Shown: piece after piece, positions 28,802 through 37,172 of the stretch
Layout of the letters: each line of letters begins with the position of its first letter
Position numbering within the stretch: the stretch's first letter is position 1
NCBI GenBank assembly: GCA_963205005.1
Contig: CAUJHW010000063.1
Location: 1-46,412, forward strand
Length of the DNA stretch: 46,412 nt
Origin: Pseudomonadota bacterium
GTDB lineage: Bacteria > Pseudomonadota > Alphaproteobacteria > Caulobacterales > Caulobacteraceae
Direction of reading: 5' to 3'
Position numbers and translations under genes: made by a program
The notes under the pieces: generated by a model
The model's database searches: none
Told to the model about the DNA's origin: nothing
The model's input: only the letters and a program-made list of their open reading frames with translations

Positions 28802-29124
28802 GGTCGCCGCTTGCGCCGTACAGTCTCATTCAGAATATTTGGTATGTTTTGACGGCGATGGAAGTCGCACGCATTCCCTTACACAAACGGCGTTCGGGGA
28901 TCGTCGTTCACTTTTGCGCAGAACATTCGAAAATGCGGCACTTCCGCCACAGTCGCTGAAAAGCGACGCCGTCCGGCGGCCAACCGGCCAGGCTTCGGTT
29001 GACGCTGACCTCCGCAGGGGGCGAGGGATGCCGCCGCCTCGGACGCCTCCCCGCGTCCGTTCCAATCAATCTGCAAACCACGAGACCGCCGGATTCCCCC
29101 CGAGCGGCCTTGGGAGGATTTTTC
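28802..29124. other. Intergenic leader of the third TonB receptor, no gene seen
   Basis: The first ~130 nt after kup are AT-richer than the surroundings (TCAGAATATTTGGTATG and neighbours) and probably hold the receptor promoter; a TTGACG occurs at about 28849. I saw no hairpin with a T tract after kup and no recognisable riboswitch core. The last bases contain GGGAGGATTTTTC, the ribosome site of the receptor gene. Confidence 0.5.
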
Positions 29125-31605
29125 ATGTCTCGCAAAACCGCGCCCCTGCGGGCGTTCCTGGCCGCGGGTGTTTCCGCGCTCGCCTTCGCCGCCGCCGCAC
29201 AGCCCGCCCTGGCCCAGGCCGCCGACGACGGCGCCACGCTGGACGAACTGGTGGTCACCGCCGAAAAGCGCGAGCAGTCGCTGCAGGACGTGCCCGTGGC
29301 CGTCTCGGCCTACACTTCCGAGAAGCGCGACATCGTCGGCATCACCGGCATCCAGGACTTCGTGAACTTCACGCCGGGCATGAACTATTCCGGCACCGAC
29401 CGGGTCAGCCTGCGCGGCGCAGGACGCAACACCTTCTACATCGGCAATGACCCGGGCGTGGCGAGCTACTCCGACGGCTTCTACTCGGCCTCTTCATCCG
29501 AGCTGTTCAAGACCGCCCTGTTCATCGAGCGCACCGAGATCCTGCGCGGTCCGCAGGGCACCCTCTACGGCCGCAACGCCATCGGCGGCGCGATCAACCA
29601 GATCTCCAAGCGCCCTTCGCATGAGTTCGGCGGCGAAGTCCGCGCCGGCTACGGCAACTATGACCGCCGCCGCTTCGAGGGCGTGGTCTCCCTGCCGGTG
29701 GCCGAGAACCTGCGCCTCAAGGTCGGCGGCAGCCAGGACTGGCAGCACAAGGGCTTCATCAAGAACATCGGGACGGCCAACGATGGCGCCTCGATCAAGC
29801 GCACCTACTTCGAGTTCCAGGTCGAGGCCGAGCCCACCGAAAAGCTGACGGTGTTCGCCCGTTACAACCGCTCCAGCTGGGATGACACCCTGGGCGTTGG
29901 CGACCGCCTGGGCAACCTGGTGACGCCGTACGACACCACCCGCGTGTTCGGCCCGATCGGCCAGCTGCAGCCCAACCCGCAGTTCGGCTACGCGACCGCC
30001 AACCCCGGCGTGACCGATCCCTATGTCCAGAACACCAACACCGACGGTTACGGCCAGCTGCGCGGCAACCATGTGCTCACCACCACGGTGAACTACGACC
30101 TCGGCTTCGCCGACGTGAAGTACATTGGCGGCTTCCAGCAGTACAACTACCAGACCGGCGGCGACAACGACGGCACCAGCCGCACGACGGCCATCGCCAT
30201 CCCGGGCATGGCGGTCCCCTACTTCCCGACCCAGACCACCGACTTCAACGAGCACAAGCGGTACTTCTCCAACGAGATCAACCTGACCTCGAAGGCCGAC
30301 GGCCCGCTGCGCTGGATCGTGGGCGTCTACCAGTACCATGAGGAATACCGTCAGCAGATCCAGCTGGCGAACCCCAACCAGACGCAGCTGGCCAACCCGC
30401 TGACCCTGGCCGGGACCGCCGCGGCCCCCAATCCGCACCGCAACTACGCCGACACCCAGGCGACCCTGACCTCCAAGGCCTTCGCCGCTTTCGGCCAGGC
30501 GACCTATGAGTTCAGCGACCAGTTCGCCCTGACCGGCGGCCTGCGCTACACCAAGGACAAGAAGTCGGGCACCGAGAGCCAGCGGCTGATCATCCTTTCG
30601 CCGGCCATCGCCAGCGGCGCAGCGGCGTTCGACGTGTCCACCGACATCGATCCGACTGTTGCCGGCGTGCAGAACTTCCGCGCGCTGAAGGACAGCTGGG
30701 ACGCCGTCACCGGCACCCTGAACCTGGACTGGACCCCGGACACCGACACCCTCGTCTATGCGAAGTACAGCCGAGGCTACAAGTCGGGCGGCTTCCTCCT
30801 CGGCACGCTGTCCAGCCAGCCGCAGGCCAAGCAGGAGCAGGTCGACGCCTACGAGATCGGCCTGAAGAAGACCTTCGCCGGTCGCCTGCAGATCAACGCT
30901 GCAGCCTTCTACAATGATTACAAGGACCTGCAGCTCAACCTGTCGCAGCTGAACGCGGCCGGCACGGCGGCGGCGAACAACTTCGTCAACGTCGACGCCG
31001 AAGCCTACGGCGTCGAGCTGGAAACCATCTGGCGGCCGATCGACAACCTCGACCTGTCGGCCAGCTACGGCTTCCTGCACACCGAGATCACCAAGGGCTG
31101 CTGCTTCTATGACCCGGCGGATCCGGGCGCGCTCAGCCCGAACGCCACGCCGTCCGGCGGCGTGGTGGTGTCCAACGGCACCCGCCTGGTGTTCCAGACC
31201 CTGAAGGGCTCGCGGATCTACCAGTCGCCGAAGCACAAGGTGGCCCTGAACGCCAACTACACCTTCGACTTCGAGCCTGGCTCGCTGATCCTGTCGGGCA
31301 CCTACACCTGGACCGACCAGACCTTCTACCAGCCGTTCAAGAGCGCCCAGAACAAGGTCCCGGCCTACGACAACACCGACTTCCGCATCCTCTGGAAGGA
31401 AGCCAGCGAGCGCTACACGGTCATCGGCTACGTCAAGAACGCCTTCGACCAGAAGGGCTACACGTCCAACGGCTCGACCACGCCGACGGCGATCTTCGAC
31501 AACCCGAACCCGGGCACGACCTCGCTGGTCCAGACCCGCACGGCGATCAATCGCGGCCTCATCCAGCCCCGCACCTACGGTGTGGAACTGCAGTACCGCT
31601 TCTAG
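29125..31605 (+). CDS. TonB-dependent receptor
   Basis: The ATG at 29125 follows GGGAGG and gives a signal peptide (MSRKTAPLRAFLAAGVSALAFAAAAQPALAQA). The mature protein starts with LDELVVTAEKREQSLQDVPVAVSAY (TonB-box-like) and a plug with FVNFTPGMNYSGTDRVSLRG and RTEILRGPQGTLYGRNAIGG. A 22-strand-type barrel ends RTYGVELQYRF with the terminal Phe needed for outer-membrane insertion. At 826 aa it is complete. This 'VVTAEKREQSLQDVPVAVSA' class is strongly expanded in Caulobacterales and sphingomonads, where members import varied carbon compounds; the substrate here is unknown. The gene is monocistronic with a terminator downstream. Confidence 0.95.
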   Translation: MSRKTAPLRAFLAAGVSALAFAAAAQPALAQAADDGATLDELVVTAEKREQSLQDVPVAVSAYTSEKRDIVGITGIQDFVNFTPGMNYSGTDRVSLRGAGRNTFYIGNDPGVASYSDGFYSASSSELFKTALFIERTEILRGPQGTLYGRNAIGGAINQISKRPSHEFGGEVRAGYGNYDRRRFEGVVSLPVAENLRLKVGGSQDWQHKGFIKNIGTANDGASIKRTYFEFQVEAEPTEKLTVFARYNRSSWDDTLGVGDRLGNLVTPYDTTRVFGPIGQLQPNPQFGYATANPGVTDPYVQNTNTDGYGQLRGNHVLTTTVNYDLGFADVKYIGGFQQYNYQTGGDNDGTSRTTAIAIPGMAVPYFPTQTTDFNEHKRYFSNEINLTSKADGPLRWIVGVYQYHEEYRQQIQLANPNQTQLANPLTLAGTAAAPNPHRNYADTQATLTSKAFAAFGQATYEFSDQFALTGGLRYTKDKKSGTESQRLIILSPAIASGAAAFDVSTDIDPTVAGVQNFRALKDSWDAVTGTLNLDWTPDTDTLVYAKYSRGYKSGGFLLGTLSSQPQAKQEQVDAYEIGLKKTFAGRLQINAAAFYNDYKDLQLNLSQLNAAGTAAANNFVNVDAEAYGVELETIWRPIDNLDLSASYGFLHTEITKGCCFYDPADPGALSPNATPSGGVVVSNGTRLVFQTLKGSRIYQSPKHKVALNANYTFDFEPGSLILSGTYTWTDQTFYQPFKSAQNKVPAYDNTDFRILWKEASERYTVIGYVKNAFDQKGYTSNGSTTPTAIFDNPNPGTTSLVQTRTAINRGLIQPRTYGVELQYRF

Positions 31606-31670
31606 AATACGGCGCGTTTCCTCCCGCGGGATCGTCGGTTCCGGCCGGCGGTCCTGCCCGCGTCGACTTG

Positions 31671-31700
31671 GCGGGCGTCGAAAGGCGTCCGCATTTTTTT
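31671..31700 (+). terminator. Rho-independent terminator of the third TonB receptor
   Basis: GCGGGCGTC (31671-31679) pairs with GGCGTCCGC (31684-31692) over 9 bp, including two G-U pairs, around a GAAA loop. It is immediately followed by ATTTTTTT (31693-31700), the longest T run in this part of the window. It sits 66 nt after the receptor stop. Confidence 0.85.
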
Positions 31701-31802
31701 GACGCTGCCAGAAATTCCCGCCGCTACACGCTGCGCGTTTAACCTCTGCGCAAGCGCTCCTCGCCTAGGTTGAGGCCCAAGTTCCTCGTTTCCCGGCGGC
31801 CT

Positions 31803-32909
31803 ATGTCGATTCCCGAGTTCTTCGCCGATCGCGTCACCGCCGATATCCGCGAGCGGATGGCGGGCGTGCTGGCGCTGACCGAGCAGCTGGCCCGGCAACG
31901 GCTGTCGGCCGACGCAGAGGCGTGCGTGGCCAGCATCGCCGAGGCCGCCGCCGGCGTCGCCCGCCTGGTCGATACCGCCATCGACCTTACGGGCGTCAGC
32001 CAGCGCGGCCCGACCCTGCACCTCGAACCGGTCCGTCTGCGCGAACTGATGGACGACATCCAGGCGCAATGGCAGCCGAGGGCCGCCGAGGCCGGCGTGA
32101 CCCTGCTGGTCTCCTACGATGGCGACCCCGATGCGGCGGCTATGGCCGATCGCCAGCGGCTGCTGCAGATCTTCGACGGGTTCATCGGCGAGGCCGTTGC
32201 CGCCCAGGCGCGGGGCGCCGTCGAGGCCGGTCTGCACGCCCATTCCGGACCCGACGGCGTGCGCCTCGAAGGTCGCGTGCGGGGTCCCCGTGATACCTCG
32301 TGGGACGAGCAGGATGCCGACAGCCGGATCCGCATCATCGACGAGCGCCTGGGCCTGGAGATCGCCCTGGGCGCCCTGCTGGCACGGCGGATCCTGACCG
32401 GAATGAACGGGGTGCTGCGCAAAGAAGCCAATGCCGGCGCCTCGGACACCGCCACCTTCGAGATCCATCTGGCCCCTATTCCCGACGAGATCGCCGCGCC
32501 CTCCGAGGACACCGGCCGCGCGGCCCACATTCTGGTCGTCGACGACAACGCCACCAACCGCATGGTCGCCCAGTCTCTGGTCGAGATGTTCGAGTGCACC
32601 AGCGAGTCGGCCGAGGACGGCGTCGAGGCGGTCGAGGCCGCCCAGACCGGCCGCTTCGACCTGATCCTGATGGACATCCGCATGCCGCGCATGGACGGTG
32701 TCGCCGCCACCCGCGCCATCCGCGCCCTACCCGGCCGCATCGGCGCGGTGCCGATCATCGCGCTGACCGCCAACGCCGACCCCGAAGACGCCGCCGGCTA
32801 CCTGGCGGCGGGCATGAACGGCGTGGTCGAGAAACCGATGAAGCCCGAGCACCTGCTGGCCGCCCTTCAGGAAGCTCTGAACCCGTCTGGCGACGTCGCC
32901 GCGGCCTGA
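31803..32909 (+). CDS. Pseudo-histidine kinase with C-terminal receiver domain
   Basis: The 368-aa protein starts at ATG 31803. Its N-terminus, FFADRVTADIRERMAGVLAL, aligns with the HisKA pattern F(L/V)ANMSHEIRTPMNGVLGM, but Ala13 replaces the phospho-accepting His and the TP pair is changed. The following HATPase region keeps the fold (RLLQIFDGFIGEAV, RLGLEIALGALLARRIL, TATFEIHLAP) but lacks the N-box Asn and a clear DxGxG. The C-terminal receiver (about 240-360) is intact: VVDDN, LILMDIRMPRMDG, ALTA, EKPM. It is soluble, with no sensor domain. It probably cannot phosphorylate itself and may act as a receiver regulated by another kinase or as a phosphotransfer partner. Upstream lies the receptor terminator, so it has its own promoter. 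Confidence 0.85.
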   Translation: MSIPEFFADRVTADIRERMAGVLALTEQLARQRLSADAEACVASIAEAAAGVARLVDTAIDLTGVSQRGPTLHLEPVRLRELMDDIQAQWQPRAAEAGVTLLVSYDGDPDAAAMADRQRLLQIFDGFIGEAVAAQARGAVEAGLHAHSGPDGVRLEGRVRGPRDTSWDEQDADSRIRIIDERLGLEIALGALLARRILTGMNGVLRKEANAGASDTATFEIHLAPIPDEIAAPSEDTGRAAHILVVDDNATNRMVAQSLVEMFECTSESAEDGVEAVEAAQTGRFDLILMDIRMPRMDGVAATRAIRALPGRIGAVPIIALTANADPEDAAGYLAAGMNGVVEKPMKPEHLLAALQEALNPSGDVAAA

Positions 32910-33011
32910 GGCAAGCCACGGTTTCAATTGCAACTTTCTTGCGCCGGTGCGGCCTATTGCGCGCCGCGGCGCAATGACCTAGGTCGCGGGCACCTGTTTC
33001 GGGGGAGTTTC

Positions 33012-33815
33012 ATGTCCGGGGCGAAGAGCAGCGCCGCGCCATCGCTGGACGCGGTCCGCCAGCGTATTGACGCGCTGGACACGGAAATGCTGCGCCTTGT
33101 CGACGAACGGGCCGCACTGGCCCGGGTGGTCGCCGCCGCCAAGCACGCCGCTGGGGATGGCGACAGGTTCGGCCTGCGCCCCGCCCGTGAGGTCTCGATC
33201 CTGCGGCGGCTGCTGGCCACTGAGCGCAAGGGCGCAGGTCCGGGACTGGTGATCCGCGTCTGGCGCGAACTCATGGGCGACAGCCTCGCCGGCCAGGGGC
33301 CATATCATGTCTCCGTCTGGGGCGGCCGCGATCCCGGCCGGGCGGTGGAACTGGCAAGGCAGGCCTTTGGCGGCGCGCCGCCGCTGACCCAGGTGAGCCG
33401 GCCGGAAGACGCCCTGGCCGCCGCCCGCACGCCGGGTGGCGTCGGCATGTGCATGCTCGCGCCGGACAGCGCCTGGTGGGGCCGGCTGCTGGCGGAACCG
33501 ACGATCCGGGTCTTCGCCCTGCTGCCCTGCCTGACCGCGTGGGGGCCGATGGCGGCCCTGGCCTTCGCGGCGGTGGACGTGGAGCCGACCGGTGATGACC
33601 GCACCTTCTGGGTCACCGACGCCACGGGCTCCGCGGCGTCCGTGGAGGAGGCCCTGAGCCGCGACGGGGTGGCCGCCGAACTGGTGGCCGAGACGGGCGG
33701 GCTGAAGCTTTTCATGCTGGCCGGCTACTACCAGCGCGACGACGAGCGGCTGGCGCGTGCGCCGGGCCGGCTGAGCGGCGTGATCGGGGCTGCGCCGGCG
33801 CCGCTGGACGTGTAA
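33012..33815 (+). CDS. Chorismate mutase with C-terminal prephenate-dehydratase-like region
   Basis: The ATG at 33012 follows GGGGGAG. Residues ~12-85 form an AroQ-type chorismate mutase domain (LDAVRQRIDALDTEMLRLVDERAALARVVAAAKHAA ... ILRRLL) that retains the first and second arginines and the lysine of the active site. The remaining ~180 residues (YHVSVWGGRDPGRAVELARQAFGG, EDALAAARTPGGVGMCML, WVTDATGSAASVEEALSRDGVAAELV) follow the outline of a periplasmic-binding-like prephenate dehydratase domain. However, the Thr-Arg-Phe catalytic motif cannot be found, so that half may be regulatory or inactive. The total is 267 aa. It lies 46 nt before the HisC-type aminotransferase gene and works in Phe/Tyr synthesis from the chorismate made by AroC. 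Confidence 0.82.
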   Translation: MSGAKSSAAPSLDAVRQRIDALDTEMLRLVDERAALARVVAAAKHAAGDGDRFGLRPAREVSILRRLLATERKGAGPGLVIRVWRELMGDSLAGQGPYHVSVWGGRDPGRAVELARQAFGGAPPLTQVSRPEDALAAARTPGGVGMCMLAPDSAWWGRLLAEPTIRVFALLPCLTAWGPMAALAFAAVDVEPTGDDRTFWVTDATGSAASVEEALSRDGVAAELVAETGGLKLFMLAGYYQRDDERLARAPGRLSGVIGAAPAPLDV

Positions 33816-33861
33816 GAGGGCGCCTCACCGCCAGCCGGCGCAACACCGACGTCCAGTCCCG

Positions 33862-34989
33862 ATGCCCGACACCCCCGCTACCTCCGACCGCGCCCGCGCG
33901 GGCAAGCCCGTTCCCAAGCCGGGGATCCTCGACATCCAGGCCTATGTGCCCGGCAAGGCGAAGATCGAGGGCGTCGCAGAGCCCATCAAGCTGTCGTCGA
34001 ACGAGAACATCCTGGGCAGCAGCCCAGCGGCCCGTGCGGCGTTCCTGGCGGCCGCCGATACCCTGCATCTATATCCGGACAGCCGCACCAGCGCCCTTCG
34101 CGAGGCCATCGCCGCGCACTTCAAGCTGGAGCCCGAGCGGCTGGTGTTCGGCGACGGCACCGACGAGGTGCTCCACCTTCTGAATCAGGTGTTCCTGGAG
34201 CCTGGCGACAACATCGTCATGGGCGAATACGGCTTCTCGGCCTATTCGATCGGGGCCCGGGCTTGCCAGGCGGAGGTCCGGCACGCGCCCGAGCCGGGCT
34301 TACACGTCTCGGTCGAAGAGATGCTGGCGCAGGTGGACGACCGCACCCGGCTGGTCTTCATCACCCAGCCCGGCAATCCCACGGGCACCTTCCTGACCGG
34401 CGACGAACTGCGCGCCCTGCACGCCGGCCTGCCCTCGAATGTGGTGCTGGTGCTGGACGGAGCCTACGCCGAGTTCGCCACCGATCCGCGCTATGACGAC
34501 GGCCTGGACTTCGCCCGCGGCGAAGACAACGTGGTGGTCACCCGCACCTTCTCCAAGCTACATGGCCTGGCCGCCCTGCGCATCGGCTGGGCCTACTGCC
34601 CGGCGGAGATCGCCGACGCGGTGGACCGCATCCGCGCGCCGTTCAACACCTCCATCGCCGCCCAACAGGCCGCCGTCGCGGCCCTCGCCGACACCGACTT
34701 TCAGGAGAGGTCGCGCCAGCATGTGGACCGCTGGCGGCCCTGGCTGACTCAGCAGTTGGGCGGACTTGGACTGGACGTCGTCGCCTCGCAGGCCAACTTC
34801 GTGCTGGTGGGCTTCCCGACCACGCCGGGGAAGACCGCAGCCGAGGCCGAGGCCTGGCTGGCCCGCCGCGGCCTGATCGTGCGCGGCGTGAGCAACTACG
34901 GGCTGCCGCACCACCTGCGCATCACCATCGGCCTGGAAGAGCACAACCGAGCGGTGATCGACGGGCTGACAGCGTTCCTGAAGGCCTAG
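33862..34989 (+). CDS. hisC: Histidinol-phosphate / aromatic aminotransferase (HisC family)
   Basis: The 375-aa PLP enzyme has the HisC layout: IKLSSNENILGSSPAA, HLYPDSRTSALREAIA, FGDGTDEVLHLLNQ, FITQPGNPTGTFL, VLVLDGAYAEF and the PLP lysine in TRTFSKLHGLAALRIGW. It ends LRITIGLEEHNRAVI. Enzymes of this family act on histidinol phosphate and, in many bacteria lacking a dedicated enzyme, also on prephenate, phenylpyruvate or tyrosine. Its placement between chorismate mutase and prephenate dehydrogenase genes argues for the aromatic role, possibly in addition to histidine synthesis. The stop shares CTAG with the stop of the convergent dehydrogenase gene. Confidence 0.9.
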   Translation: MPDTPATSDRARAGKPVPKPGILDIQAYVPGKAKIEGVAEPIKLSSNENILGSSPAARAAFLAAADTLHLYPDSRTSALREAIAAHFKLEPERLVFGDGTDEVLHLLNQVFLEPGDNIVMGEYGFSAYSIGARACQAEVRHAPEPGLHVSVEEMLAQVDDRTRLVFITQPGNPTGTFLTGDELRALHAGLPSNVVLVLDGAYAEFATDPRYDDGLDFARGEDNVVVTRTFSKLHGLAALRIGWAYCPAEIADAVDRIRAPFNTSIAAQQAAVAALADTDFQERSRQHVDRWRPWLTQQLGGLGLDVVASQANFVLVGFPTTPGKTAAEAEAWLARRGLIVRGVSNYGLPHHLRITIGLEEHNRAVIDGLTAFLKA

Positions 34990-35723
34990 AGCCGCTTCTC
35001 AGCGACCTGATCGAGCAGGCTGCGCGCCTGATCGACAAAGGCCCCGACGACCTCGGCGGCGAACGGGTTCTGGGTCTGGATCGCGGTGAAAAGTTCGAAA
35101 GTATCCGCGCCGATCAGCGAGCAGAGCTCCAGCAGGTGCTGGTAGGACGCCGTCTTCAGCTGTTCGTCCGGAATGCCCAGGTTGACCAGTGACCGGCCGA
35201 TCAGGTGAGTCAGGGCCTGGACGTAGGCCATTTCGCGGTCGTGTTCCTCGGCGCTGGTGACGGTCACGGTCAGGCCCAGAGACCGACCGAAGGCGGCCAC
35301 CTTCAGGTAGCGGTCGCCGCGGATCGGACAGACGACCAGCCGCAGTCCGTCCAGACCGGCCTTTGCGCTCTGCGGGCCGAACAGGGGATGGGTGGCGACC
35401 AGATCCACGTGGGCGGGCAGGATTTCGGTCATCCACTGGCTCGGCAGCATTTTCACCGAGCCCACGTCGACGGCGAGTGCGCCGGGCCGCAGGTGGGAGG
35501 CGGCCGCGCGGAAGACCTCCTGCATCGCCACGACCGGGACGGCGAAGACCACCACCTCGCGGGCGGCAGCGGCTTCGAGCGAACCAAACCCGACGCCGAT
35601 GGCGCGGGTCGCGGCCTCCGCGCCCGGCGCCGGGTCGGCGACCAGAACGTCGAAGTGCTGCTTCAGGACCCCGGCCGCCAGCTGGCCGAACTGTCCGAAG
35701 CCGATGAGGCCCAGGGTTTTCAT
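34986..35723 (-). CDS. tyrA: Prephenate/arogenate dehydrogenase family protein
   Basis: The 245-aa protein opens with the nucleotide-binding Rossmann motif (MKTLGLIGFGQFGQLAAGVL) and ADPAPG after beta-2. It then has FAVPVVAMQEVF, VDVGSVKMLPSQWM and ATHPLFGPQSAKAG, the substrate-binding HP.FGP signature of TyrA. The helical C-terminal domain includes EEHDREMAYVQALTHLIGRSL. It oxidatively decarboxylates prephenate (or arogenate) with NAD(P)+ towards tyrosine. It is shorter than fused TyrA proteins because no mutase or ACT domain is attached. It converges on the HisC-type gene with overlapping stops. Confidence 0.88.
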   Translation of the reverse strand: MKTLGLIGFGQFGQLAAGVLKQHFDVLVADPAPGAEAATRAIGVGFGSLEAAAAREVVVFAVPVVAMQEVFRAAASHLRPGALAVDVGSVKMLPSQWMTEILPAHVDLVATHPLFGPQSAKAGLDGLRLVVCPIRGDRYLKVAAFGRSLGLTVTVTSAEEHDREMAYVQALTHLIGRSLVNLGIPDEQLKTASYQHLLELCSLIGADTFELFTAIQTQNPFAAEVVGAFVDQARSLLDQVAEKRL

Positions 35724-35840
35724 GGCCGCTCACTAGCCCGCGGACGACGGGATCGCAAAGCATCGAAGCGCCACAATCGCGCAATATGGCCGCAACAGTT
35801 GGCGCGCTCAGTGCCGATACTTTTTCGGAGAGAAACCCAC

Positions 35841-36101
35841 ATGCGCAAGTTCATCCTCGCCGCCACCGCGGTCGCCCTGCTGGCCGGCGCCGGCGCTGCG
35901 TCGGCCCAGATGCCGGCCCCGGCCGACCTCATCAAGAACTGGGACAAGAATGGCGACGGCGCCGTCGACAAGGGCGAGTGGACCGCCGCGGGCCGTCCGG
36001 CCGAGCGCTTCGACATGATCGACGCCAACAAGGACGGCAAGGTCACCGCCGCCGAACTCGAGGCCGCCATGGCCGCCATGCGCCAGCGCAACGGGGGCTG
36101 A
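35841..36101 (+). CDS. Small secreted EF-hand protein
   Basis: The 86-aa protein has a signal peptide (MRKFILAATAVALLAGAGAASAQ) and two EF-hand loops, DKNGDGAVDKGEW (about residues 36-48) and DANKDGKVTAAEL (about 61-73), both with the expected Asp/Asn/Gly/Glu calcium ligands. The mature peptide is only ~63 residues, essentially a periplasmic calcium-binding pair. A Shine-Dalgarno-like GGAGAGAAA precedes the ATG. The real gene is much shorter than the open frame that reads in from 35205, which is antisense to tyrA. Function is unknown beyond calcium binding. Confidence 0.85.
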   Translation: MRKFILAATAVALLAGAGAASAQMPAPADLIKNWDKNGDGAVDKGEWTAAGRPAERFDMIDANKDGKVTAAELEAAMAAMRQRNGG

Positions 36102-36212
36102 CCGCCCGGCTGCGACGATCTCGCCCTCGACAAGGGGCGGCGCCGGCTTCAAGGTTAAGCTCTGCGCGGGGTGTCGGGTCCCGGGCAGAGTTTCCTCGGG
36201 GGAGGAACGGCG

Positions 36213-37172
36213 ATGATTGAGGCCGATGCACGTCGGCGGTTCGAGGCGATGGCGACGTCGGCGGGCGGCGATGCGCGCGCGCTGGCAGCTGGCCTCAGGC
36301 GTGAAACCACAGCCATCGGACTGAAGGCGCTGGCGGCGCTGCTGGTCCATGCGGCCGTCTCCACGCCGGAGCGGCTGGCGCAGATCTATGACGCCGCCTC
36401 CGAAGGCTGGCGTGGGAAGAAGGTCATGGCCCGGCCGATGGCCCAGCGCGGGCCCCGCCCGGAGCCGATCCCCGAGGCCTTCTGGACCGGCTTCTGGGCG
36501 CTGCTCGAAACGCCGCGGGGCACACTGGGCGCCGGTGGCGTCACCCAGCGGACGGCAGAGCTGGCCGCGCTGGCGGGACCCGGCCTGCGCGACCGGCTTG
36601 CCGCCGTCGCACTCACCTATCCCGGCGTCGCCGACGCCGCCCGGCAGGGCTATCCCAGGCGCTTCGAGCTATCGGAGCTCGCCCGCTGCCCGCCCGACTC
36701 GCTGGGGGGCGATTTCCACCGGCTGATCGTCGAGAACGGCTTCGACCTCGAGGTTCTGGATCGGGAAGACCTCGGGCTGGCCGGTCTGCCGCCGCCGCTG
36801 GACTACCTCAACGCCCGCATCCTGCAGTGCCACGACCTCTGGCACATCAGCGCCGGCTATCGCACCACCGGCCTGCACGAGGTCGCGATCTCGGGCTTCC
36901 AGCTCGGCCAGTTCGGACACGCCTACTCGGCCCTGTTCCTCGCCACGGTGCTGACGCGTGGAGCCTTCGAGCGGACCCAGGCGGCGCCGGTGCTGCTGGA
37001 CACCATCCTCGGCGGCTGGACCCACGGCCGCGAGAGCCCGCCGCTGCTGGGCGTCAACTGGGAGGCGCTCTGGGATCGCCCGGTGGAGGCCATCCGCGCC
37101 GACCTGGGCCTGACCCCCTACGTCTCCAGCTGGCCCGCCGACATGTTCGAGCAGATGTCAGCGGCGGCCTAG
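36213..37172 (+). CDS. COQ4-family ubiquinone biosynthesis protein
   Basis: The ATG at 36213 follows GGGGGAGGAACGG. The 319-aa protein carries the COQ4 metal motif HDxxH-x11-E exactly (His207, His211, Glu223 in CHDLWHISAGYRTTGLHEV). The surrounding helices are typical (YPRRFELSELARCPPDSLGGDFHRLI, GFQLGQFGHAYSALFL, WDRPVEAIRADLGL). COQ4 organises the ubiquinone synthesis complex and, in recent work on the family, has been linked to C1 decarboxylation/hydroxylation of the ring. Bacterial homologs are found mostly in alphaproteobacteria. The protein has no signal peptide. The stop shares CTAG with the convergent helicase gene. Confidence 0.87.
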   Translation: MIEADARRRFEAMATSAGGDARALAAGLRRETTAIGLKALAALLVHAAVSTPERLAQIYDAASEGWRGKKVMARPMAQRGPRPEPIPEAFWTGFWALLETPRGTLGAGGVTQRTAELAALAGPGLRDRLAAVALTYPGVADAARQGYPRRFELSELARCPPDSLGGDFHRLIVENGFDLEVLDREDLGLAGLPPPLDYLNARILQCHDLWHISAGYRTTGLHEVAISGFQLGQFGHAYSALFLATVLTRGAFERTQAAPVLLDTILGGWTHGRESPPLLGVNWEALWDRPVEAIRADLGLTPYVSSWPADMFEQMSAAA

